Assembly (NCBI GenBank): GCA_947069175.1
Contig: CAMTDV010000013.1
Span: 27,345,857-27,409,856 of the forward strand
Direction of reading: 5' to 3'
DNA length: 64,000 nt
Source of the DNA: Scalesia atractyloides
Lineage: Eukaryota; Streptophyta; Magnoliopsida; Asterales; Asteraceae
Below, one piece after another: positions 56,161 through 64,000 of the stretch. A program made the translations under genes and the position numbers. Numbering within the stretch: position 1 is the first letter of the stretch; each line of letters opens with the position of its first letter. The notes below the pieces were generated by a model. It worked only from the letters and a program-made list of their open reading frames with translations. It made no database searches and had not been told where the DNA came from.

Positions 56161-57640
56161 GCCTTCAATCTGTAAGCTTGAATTTGGAAAGAACGCCATT
56201 GACATATTTTCCTTGATGGATCAAGATTCCTTGTGAGCTCTGACGAACTTGAAGACACAAAAACATAGTCATATCCCCAGAGAACTCATCTCGAATTTCT
56301 TCTTCATGACCTCCCATATTCGCGACATAACCCATCATTCGTAGAACTAAAAATAATATCATCTACATAAATTTGAACAACAATGATGTCCTTGTCAACA
56401 CGTTTGATGAACAAAGTCTGATCAATGGTTCCCCGGGTATATCCGTGAGCAAGCAAATGCTCTGTTAGGGTTGCATACCACGCACGAGGCACTTGATGCA
56501 ACCCATACAAAGCTTTTTCCAACTTGTATGCATAGTCTGGCTTGTCATGATCAGTGAAACCCGGTGGTTGCGCCACGTATATCTCCTCTTTCACCGTGCT
56601 GTAAAGAACGCAGTCTTGACATCCATTTGATAGATTGTGAAGTCCATGTATGATGCATATGCCAAGAAAATGTGAATGGCTTCCAATCTAGCCACCGGTG
56701 CATAAACTTCATCGTAATCCAACCCCTTGATCTGGCGAAAGCCCTAAACAACCAATCGAGCTTTGTTCCTCACAATCACACTAGTATCATCCTGTTTGTT
56801 GCGAAATACCCAACAAGTTCCAAGAGCACGTTTTCCCTGAGGAAGCTTCACCAATTGCCATACCCCAAGTTTCTCAAACTGATTGAGTTCTTCATGCATA
56901 GCGTCAACCCAGCCTGTTTCCTGCAAGGCGACATCAATGATATATCCTGATTGACTGCGAGTCTGAACTCCAACAGTAACAGGACCAATAACATTTTCAA
57001 TCGGATGATCGCGCTGTAGACGTTGTGGTATAGGCGTAGCTGGAACATGGAGATCTGACTGCAAGTTTGTAAAGCTCTGTGATGCGACTCTAGATGGCTC
57101 CCCCTCATTAGTTGCACCAGTGGGAATGTTGCATGATGGATCAACAGAACAGTCTGGTGGTGTTGGCTCAGGAAACAAAGATGATCCTAAGACATCAGGA
57201 CTTGTAGCTCCTTCATTTGCCATAGGAGTTTCTGTGTTTGGAGCCTCAACTTCAGGGGAACCCGTCTGAGGAATCTGTTCAGAAACAGTTTCCTGATTCT
57301 GAGATGCTGGTGGAGGTGTAGACACAGCTTCATTGAATCCAGGTGGATCCACACTTAGCTACTTGAAATATTCTTGCAGCTGTTCATCATCTTCATCATC
57401 CTCAATCAAGGTAGGCATCCGTGCGGGTTCGAACTTGTGCATGTACCTGCATTCATATCAGAAGAGACATCAACAAATTTAAACAAAGAGGAATAATCAT
57501 AGAGCCAGTCGGGACCAATTCGTGCATCCTTGGGATTCTCCTCCAGCCAACCCACATTATAGGTTTCAACTACCATTTTCTTGATCTTGTTGTAACTCGA
57601 TAAGAAGCGTTCTTAGAGTAGCCGACGAAGATGCATGGAT
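56161..57640 (-). pseudogene. SIRE-like copia reverse transcriptase and integrase C-terminus
   Basis: From 57,640 leftwards: integrase tail (CIFVGYSKNAS, then after a frameshift VVETYNVGWLEENP and DYSSLFKFVDVSS), a Pro/Glu-rich linker (57,352-56,990), VGVQTRSQSGYI, then RT: WVDAMHEELNQFEKLGVWQL, GTCWVFRNK, EEIYVAQPPGFTDHDKPDYA, KLEKALYGLHQVPRAWYATL and the catalytic VVQIYVDDIIFSS. At least four frame breaks occur. The segment is separated from its N-terminal part by the solo LTR at 57,646-60,013. Confidence 0.85.
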
Positions 57641-57939
57641 GTCCGTGTAACATCCGTGTAAATCGGGTTTCGAAAACCCGCTCCTTTTTGTTTCAATAAA
57701 AGAATATTTTATTACGTCGTTCATGTTATATATATATATATATATTATGTATTGATTATATAAATTTAAGCGCATCTAAAATAAAAGTTAATAAGTTTAA
57801 AATAACTTTTTAATAATTAATCAATTAAATAAAAACAATAACAAAGGTTAATTATCTTAACAACATAAATAATCAATTAAATATTAAATATATATAATTA
57901 AGTAAATGATTTATCTTAAAAGAATTAAAGTAAATAAAA

Positions 57940-58015
57940 GAGGGCGAACCGGGATCGAACCCAGGTTCCCCCGGACACACACACCACCAACACCACTGGA
58001 CTACACACACTGTTC
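57940..58015 (-). repeat. tRNA-like unit (pol III A and B boxes) in U3
   Basis: Minus strand: A-box-like gtagtccagtggtgttgg and B box ggttcgatccc about 35 bp apart, as in a tRNA or SINE head. Flanking stems do not pair as an intact tRNA, so it is a tRNA-derived sequence. Confidence 0.55.
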
Positions 58016-58587
58016 TGCAAAGTTTAGAATTTTAAATCTTTTATGTTGAATCAAAGTGGAACCTACAACCATATCCGAAAATCACGCGCCTTCCTTCCTG
58101 GTTTGGATCTTCCGATTAGCTTGCACCATGTATGGCAAATTGAGATTTGTTTGATAGTATACGCATTTCCTTCCAAGTTTACAGCTGTAAAAAATCTATT
58201 TTTGGAAAACCTTTCGTTTGATTCGACTGGCAATCAATCCGGAGATCTGAAACCAAGCCCCGAACATCCCTATAAATACTGGTTGTATACTCACAACCTA
58301 AACGCACCATTTCCTCGTTCAAATCCCTTCTGCGAAACCATTCTTTCTCAAGCTCTCTGGTCGCCGAAAATCAGGTCACTGAAATCAACTCGCCAGAAAA
58401 CCGATGGAAGCTACTGTTTGGTAACAATCCTCCACCTTTTTTTGTTTTAGTTATTGAAGGCGACTTGTGTTCTGAATCTGAGCGATGATAGGAACATTTC
58501 TAACAACTGGAGCTCAAATCGATTTATAACTGTGAAGAAGATGACCGTTATCATCTAAATAAGTATTTTTGAAATCAATCTTTAATC

Positions 58588-58700
58588 GGGTTAGGCACCC
58601 AGCCCAGTTGGTTGGGCTGGGTGCAAAAAATGTCCGAGGCGCGGGTTCGAGTGTGGGGTGTGTTTACCGGTTCGTTGGATTAAAACCCTTTTTAATAAAA
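58588..58700 (+). repeat. tRNA-like unit 1 (pol III boxes)
   Basis: gggttaggcacccagcccag ttgg opens the unit; the B box is gggttcgagtgtgg. A T-run (ccctttttaat) follows about 90 bp downstream and could end pol III transcription. Homologous to unit 2 at 58,757. Confidence 0.6.
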
Positions 58701-58756
58701 GTAAATTTTGAAATGTTCCAAGGAGTATATAAGATAATTAAAAACAGGATTCCTTC

Positions 58757-58845
58757 GGGTTAGACACGTAGCTCAGTTGGAAGAGCTGCGTGCACGCAAC
58801 CACGAGGTCCCGAGTTCGAATCTGGTTATACGCTATCCAGCCCCA
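58757..58845 (+). repeat. tRNA-like unit 2 (pol III boxes)
   Basis: gggttagacacgtagctcag followed by ttggaagagc is a near-perfect tRNA A-box region, and gagttcgaatctgg a B box. The acceptor and T stems do not pair, so it is a SINE-type relic, not a tRNA gene. A (TA)n run follows at 58,872-58,910. Confidence 0.6.
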
Positions 58846-58867
58846 TTCAAGAACCGGTCAGATCTGA

Positions 58868-58871
<4 letters not shown>

Positions 58872-58910
<39 letters not shown>
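58872..58910. repeat. (TA)n microsatellite
   Basis: About 19 TA units directly after tRNA-like unit 2; may be its former tail. Confidence 0.85.
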
Positions 58911-58912
<2 letters not shown>

Positions 58913-59971
58913 ATTTATTCTATTTATTCATTTACTTCATCCATTCCCTCTATTTTAGTCATTTATTTAAATATTTTCATTCCATTAATTTCTACTCCAT
59001 ACATCTTCATATTTTAGAAACTTAATATATTTTTATCTTTGTATTTTACTCACTTCATATTATTATTCATTCATTTAAATACTTTTATTCCATAAGTTTA
59101 TATTTTCAGGAATCTTTATATTTTAGAAACTTAATATACAAAAAAATATACATATATATATATATATACACATATATAACTTCGAAAGTTATAAAGTCAC
59201 AACCAAAATAACCTAATAATTTAACAAAAAGTATTAAGTCCAAATACTAATATGTTTATATCGTACTTTTTATCTTAGTTTAGAATTCGTTGTTCGATCA
59301 AATCCTTTCCTCGCGCGCACTCATCATCAACCAAGAATACGCACCCATATGAGTGAATCTCTACAAATTCCCGGTTTTAATCACGTTTTGGGGTGTATCA
59401 TGTGTCGTACCATTTCTTTATTTTATTTAACGCTTGTGCTAACATCATTTCGTGATCAAATGTGTATTGTTTGTTATGTGGTTTATATGTGGATACATTT
59501 TATCATTTCAGTGCAATCATTTCATTAGGCCCATCAGTTCCTCGTGGGATACGGGTTGAGCATCAGGTGCCTCATTAGATCAGCTCCATTTGATTGAGTC
59601 TTGATCTCACATACATCATCCATTATGTCATCACAATGTGGTTTGTGAATTGTTACATATATATACATTTGTTCACATGTGATTTATGCACAATCTTATT
59701 TAAACAACAATAAAATTCATTTACTTAACTGCTTTATCAAGGTTCACTCGCCAACTTTTGTTGGCCCAAATTTCTTCTATTTTACGCATGATACAGGTGA
59801 TCAAGTTGAGGAAAGAAACACCTAGAATGGCCTTAGAAGAATAATCAAGTTATTTCGTTGGAACAATGGTTTGTTTTATTGTTTGTGCTTGTATGAAATT
59901 TTGGTGGATTAATTATTTGAATTTAATAAATATGAAACTTGTTAGTATCATGAGCTTTGGTGATAACCCAA

Positions 59972-61204
59972 TCATGCCCCGACTTTTAATCCACCGCGGG
60001 TCAGGGTGTGACAGTCTGTGTGATTCAAATTTTCCGTTAGCATCCACGAGTAGGAGAACACATGGGCATCCGAATTTGCGGAAATGCTTGACCGAAGGTT
60101 TGTGACCTTCAACCACTTCATACTCGTTTTCATGTGCCTTTTGTTGATCAGGGCATGATTCTGAATGTTGCAAGCGGTATTGACTGCTTCTACCCAGAAA
60201 ATAAGAGGTATTTCCGATTCGACCAACATAGTACGTGCTGCTTCAATGAGTGTGCGGTTTCTACATTTCGCAACCCCATTCTGTTGAGGAGTTTTGGCTG
60301 CACTGAACTGTAGATCAATTCCCTTGGAGGAGCAAAAAGAATTCAAAGTGGCGTTCTTGAACTCTATTCCGTTATCACATCGAATAGCCTTCACTGTGGT
60401 GTCTGCCTGGTTTTCCATTAGGGTGATAAACTGTTTGACTAACTCAGTTGTTTCACTCTTTTGTGCCAGAAAGAATACCCAAGTGAAACGGGAGTAGTCA
60501 TCAATGATAACCAGACAGTATGCCTTCCCGCCAATGCTTAGAATATTGGTCGGACCAAAAAGATCCATATGAAGCAATTCCAAGACTTTTGACATGGAGG
60601 GTGCGAGTTTCGACTTGTGTGGCTTTCGATGTTGTTTCCCACGAGCACATGATTCACACTTTTCAATCTGCATAAAATCCCAAACAGGCAGATCTCTGAC
60701 TAAACCACCTTTTGCAAGTCTGTTGAGATTCTTCATCTTGATGTGTCCTAGTCGGCTGTTCCACAACATTGCAACGTGCTCAGCGGTCGACGAGAACAAA
60801 CAGTTAAGCTTGTCGGTGGGGGCCTTGTTCATGTCGATGACGTATGCGTTTCCTTTGCGTTCAGCTTTGAGAAGAATCCATTCATCAGGAATAATGAGGC
60901 TTGGTTTCAACACATAGCTTCCTTTCTTTGTAAAGTGCACATCTAAATGATTATCACAAAGCTGAGACACACTCAAGAGACTGTGCTTCAACTCTGGGAC
61001 ATGGTTCACGTTCATGAAGCTGAGAGCTCCATTGCACACCGTTCCTCTCATCGTTATCTTTACCGTTTCACCACCTGCGAAGGAGACAAACCCGCCATCG
61101 AAAAACTGAATGTCATTCAACTGCGAGATGTCTCCTGTCATGTGCCTGGAATAGCCACTGTCGACATACCAAAGTCTGACAAGAGTCCTCCAAAGCTGTT
61201 CCTA
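59972..61204 (-). pseudogene. SIRE-like copia protease and integrase
   Basis: Protease active site WYVDSGYSRHMTG (61,139-61,171), then the GAG-pre-integrase domain (LWNSRLGHIKMKNLNRLAKG, CESCARGKQHRKPH) and integrase core (HMDLFGPTNILSIGGKAYCL, IDDYSRFTWVFF, KAIRCDNGIEFKN, KTPQQNGVAKCRNRTLIEAA). The first two catalytic Asp are present, but the catalytic Glu of the usual QNGVAE block is Lys here, so strand transfer should be lost. A 389-residue frame is open from 61,141 to the LTR insertion. It shares frame with the upstream gag, separated by in-frame TGA (61,211-61,213) and TAG (61,202-61,204). Confidence 0.88.
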
Positions 61205-61210
61205 CACATT

Positions 61211-62257
61211 TCAACAGGTATAGTTAGAAGCTGCAATCCAGGCCATTGACGATCTGGGTGTTCCATTTACATCAACATAAGTGACCTCACAAAAAATTAA
61301 ATTAGTTGAGGATGAGGTCGGTGTTGCTTTTGATTTGTCCAATTTTGGGACAGAAGACTGGGTCTTGGTCAAGATCTTAGGCCTCCAGGCTGGCGAGTCT
61401 GACTTCTGCACAACTTTCGGAGTGTTAGAAGGATTCAGAGAACCTGAAGGTCTTAGAGATTTTTTATTTTGTCTCTTGGCCATGTACAAGTCTTGATGTA
61501 GGCGATTAGGCATCGCTCTCTGATTTTTCGAAGATATGGCGTTGGAAGGCATAAATGCATTTTGACAGTTTCGTGCAATACGCCCGAGAAATCCGCAGTT
61601 GAAACAGGTCTGCCGCTTCTGGAAGAGAACAGTCTGTTTAGCCTGGGAAATGCTAGGCAGCTTGTCTGTCAGTTTCTTGCTTGCTGGTACTGACAGTTGG
61701 CGCAAGGTCTTAGTCTTGGCTGTAACCTGCTCATAACCATTAGCACACTTGTAAGTTTTATGATTTGAATTAGATAGTTTGGAGTTGGTAGAATTAGGCA
61801 AAATTTTAACTGATTCCTGTTCAGTTGGTGGCTTAACAGATTCAGTTTGGGGCTGCTGAGTCAATTTCTCAAAATAAGGAACTGAATCAGCAGCAACCTT
61901 TTTAGTAGGCTGAGGTGCCTGTTTGGTTTTCTTCTTTTTGGATCTATGTATTCTCCGTTTCTTTTTATTAGATTTTAAATCATTTTGCTTGGTAGATTCT
62001 TCAGAGGAAACAGGTGATTCAGTAGGGACATCCTTTTGTGAACTGTCAGAAGATGAGCTTTGATCGTTAGTAGCAAAAGAAATCTCTATATTTTGAAAAG
62101 TTTGAGATTCCGTTTCAGATTCAGTTTCAAAAGTTTTATCTAAATCAGCAGAGGGAGGTTGCTCATTTTCTGTCATTTCAGAATCAGTCAACCGATCTTC
62201 GTTCGAAGAATCTGATTCGCCCGATTCTTCTGGTACATTGCCAGCGTCACTCATCAC
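61211..62257 (-). pseudogene. SIRE-like copia gag C-terminal part
   Basis: 348-residue frame: acidic Ser/Glu-rich N-terminus, a basic nuclear-signal-like KKKRRIHRSKKKK stretch, and a zinc knuckle CFNCGFLGRIARNC (61,566-61,606) whose His is Arg (CCRC). Then basic residues and the protease-linker end (SSMAWIAASNYTC). It stops at TGA, in the same frame as protease-integrase. Gag binds element RNA; this knuckle is probably impaired. Confidence 0.75.
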
Positions 62258-62288
62258 AGAGTCAGTTGGTTGGTTGATTTCCTCATTG

Positions 62289-62966
62289 TCAACTTAGGAA
62301 TAGCATCAACAGGCGGTGCTTCATCAGAAGAACTTTCAGTCTCTTCAGTGGGAACTGAGGAAACCGAATCATCTGTCGATGCTGTACTGTATCAAAAGTT
62401 ATGTTTTCATCACAAGAGTTATCACATGCATTATCAGAATTCATAACATCAGCATCAGATGAAAAACCAGAATTAAAAACGTCTAAGTTATCAACACAAC
62501 CAACATTGTCCGAGAATTTAGATTGTTCAGCAAGAAAAAGATTTAAAATGTCAAAAGCAGGTTTATAAAAATCATAATCAGCAGCTGGGTTCGAATTTGA
62601 ATTCAAACATTCTTCTTCATCACCACCTGTAATATCCTCAACTAATATTTCTTCTGCACATGAAGTAGAAGCGTTAGTAGCGTTCACTGTGTTAGTTTCA
62701 GGAGGATTTTCTTGCTTTGATTCCTTAAGTGGTGTCGCTGCCTCTTCTTTAGGCGTCATTTTCTCAAAACCATCTGAACTACAAGAGGGGGTGTCACCAG
62801 ATTCTTGCAAAACTGATGTGGAATGGACAAAACCAGCATCTTTCTTGAGTTCAGTTGGCTTAGAAAACTTTGGGTAGTAGGCTTTCCACAGTTTTGAAAA
62901 GTAATCCGAGGGTTTACCAAACATCATATTTTTTTCGTTTTCTAGTTCTGCCTCAGAATCAGGCAT
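62289..62966 (-). pseudogene. SIRE-like copia gag middle part
   Basis: 225-residue acidic, Ser/Asn/Glu-rich frame (PSDYFSKLWKAYYPKFSKPT, then many EE, SS and DN runs). No domain recognised. Lies between the coiled-coil segment and the C-terminal knuckle, in a shifted frame from both. Confidence 0.65.
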
Positions 62967-63003
62967 TCGTGTGTAGTTATGATTATATGGTGGAGGAGCC
63001 TAT

Positions 63004-63606
63004 TTACCCAATGCCTTTTGTTTTGTTTCTCTTATATTCAAGCTGAAGATCGCACAAGTCCTTGACCAGCTTGCTGGAAGTTTCAAATTTTTTAATATTT
63101 AATTCGTTTTCTTGAAACTTTCCTGTCAAGGAATTTAGATTGGCTAAAGCTGCTTGAAGTTCTACGTCCTTTTCAGCTAATTTTAGCTTATAGTTGTATA
63201 CCCAACATTGATGTTGGTTCAAGTCAAGCTTTAGCTGAGCTATGTCTTGTTTCTGTGCTTCGACCTTTTCCATAAGAAGCTTGTTCTTATGTTTAAGGGC
63301 GATGTTATGCGATGCAGCTTGATTATATTCAGCTACAAGAGTCGAATTATGGGCGCGCATTTGTGATAATTTAAAAGAACAGATATCTGAATTGAGAATG
63401 CAATTTACCGTTTTTGATAGATCAGGTGTCTCAGCTGTCTGCGCCATCATGCAATGATTGCTGTTCTTAGAGAGATTCAGAGTCTCCATCTGAGCTGCAG
63501 CATCTGCCCAGTTGAACCCTTCGTGCTGCTGTGCCACCAAGGCTGTTGATTTCCCGCTAGAGCTGCTCGAGGGACTTGAAGAAGACTTTGAAGGAGAGAC
63601 GGGCAC
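63004..63606 (-). pseudogene. SIRE-like copia gag coiled-coil part
   Basis: 200-residue frame: a Ser-rich start (SPSKSSSSPSSSSS), then a long predicted coiled coil (LKHKNKLLMEKVEAQKQDIA, LKLAEKDVELQAALANLNSL). Such a coiled coil after the first knuckle fits the long gag of this lineage. A frameshift or stop near 63,606 separates it from the knuckle. Confidence 0.7.
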
Positions 63607-64000
63607 GAGCTATCTGTCATTGTTCTGAATATCTGCCACTCTGGGTGAGACATATCTAGATGGCGTCTTCTTGCATTCCCGTGCGAAGTGTCCTCGCTCA
63701 TGACATACATAACACCTGAGCTTATCTTTTATTAGCCCAGTCTTCAGATTCATCAATGGTTGCCTCCCGTACTTCTTTGAAATTTGTTGACACGGAAAGC
63801 AGCCATCTAAAGATTCCAGGAGATGTCAATTTCGTCCAAATCCTCCTCCATGATCTGATCTACTTTAGTTGGGAGAATAGATGGAGGGATCAAGTCACCT
63901 GCTAAGAAAGCGTTTAAACTATTAATCATTGAAGCAGCTATGGCCAATTTCTCCTCATTCTCTTTTGTGAGAAAAGCAGAAGTGGACACAGCTGGAGCAG
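63607..64000 (-). pseudogene. SIRE-like copia gag with intact zinc knuckle, cut by window end
   Basis: An intact CCHC knuckle CYVCHERGHFAREC (63,673-63,714), followed by KKTPSRYVSPRVADIQ; upstream the capsid end SMINSLNAFLAGDLIPPSIL, VDQIMEEDLDEIDISWNL. Encoded in two frames. The capsid N-terminus is beyond the window. Confidence 0.8.

Larger units (their letters stand above)
57641..60018 (+). mobile_element. Solo LTR inserted in copia pol (57,646-60,013)
   Basis: Starts TGTAACATCCGTGT and ends GGGTGTGACA; flanks gtccg (57,641-57,645) and gtctg (60,014-60,018) match at four of five bases. Removing it and one flank rejoins the integrase reading KFESHR to HPCIFVGYSKN. Plus orientation: TATA box ctataaata (58,270-58,278), donor TTTG|GTAACA (58,421) and acceptor gatacag|gtgatc (59,796). 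The putative 1.4-kb intron holds two tRNA-like units and AT microsatellites. No gag-pol. Confidence 0.85.
50431..64000 (-). mobile_element. SIRE-like Ty1/copia element, partial (50,436 to beyond window)
   Basis: Minus-strand element running past the right edge. From its 3' end: LTR 50,436-50,760, purine tract, an extra ORF (50,912-53,555), a spacer, RNase H and RT (55,448-57,640), a solo-LTR insertion (57,646-60,013), integrase and protease, and a large gag with two zinc knuckles. A large gag and an additional ORF after pol are hallmarks of the SIRE/Maximus lineage of copia. Stops and frameshifts are frequent, so this copy is defective. aatag at 50,431-50,435 is the likely target duplication; its partner is outside the window. 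Confidence 0.85.

Noticed and set aside
58757..58845. Functional tRNA gene
   Set aside because: A and B boxes are good, but the acceptor and T stems do not pair, and a homologous degenerate unit lies beside it; a SINE-type relic fits better.

Overview
This window is plant nuclear DNA made almost entirely of transposable elements and their relics. The one host gene with recognisable structure is a broken strictosidine-synthase-like gene on the minus strand (exons between 19,703 and 28,207). GT..AG introns, tRNA-iMet primer-binding sites, long LTRs starting TGTAACACC or ending GGTGTGACA, SINEs, hAT, Harbinger and Mutator-type elements all point to a large dicot genome. The LTR types and the extra ORF behind one copia pol suggest the daisy family (Asteraceae); this is inference, not a database result.

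Layout: 1-2,200 degenerate Ty3/gypsy pol pieces with an internal duplication. 2,316-2,536 a foldback MITE. 3,720-4,091 a candidate small cysteine-rich peptide and a candidate first exon. 4,451-7,896 a solo LTR with 5-bp target duplications. 7,902-11,830 AT-rich sequence with weak hAT relics. 11,834-19,578 a tRNA-derived SINE split by a Ty1/copia element (12,082-19,518, minus strand, duplication GAACC). 19,703-28,207 the strictosidine-synthase-like pseudogene, whose 6.5-kb first intron holds a Pack-MULE carrying a GH17 beta-1,3-glucanase fragment (21,475-23,034), a hAT element, a SINE with an 18-bp duplication, and a hAT/Harbinger/hAT nest. 28,208-32,240 AT-rich with a possible zinc-finger relic.

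32,241-50,435 is a stack of nested long LTRs. A minus-strand solo LTR (32,241-34,975) abuts a plus-strand LTR of the same family (from 34,980). That LTR is split by a solo LTR (35,805-49,547), which is split by a minus LTR (36,501-48,751), which is split by another minus LTR (37,884-48,363). Innermost is a complete non-autonomous LARD-like retrotransposon (39,769-47,945, duplication GTGGG). From 50,436 to the window end lies a second Ty1/copia element on the minus strand with SIRE-like layout (3' LTR, extra ORF, RNase H/RT, integrase, protease, gag with two zinc knuckles). Its pol is split by another solo LTR (57,646-60,013) that carries three tRNA-like pol III promoter units.

The most interesting pattern is that at least five of the long LTRs share a transcription-unit-like order: TATA box, leader, GT splice donor, long AT-rich stretch, AG acceptor (three continue GTGAT), short purine-rich exon, LTR end. 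This suggests an intron inside the LTR itself. No intact protein-coding gene is evident.
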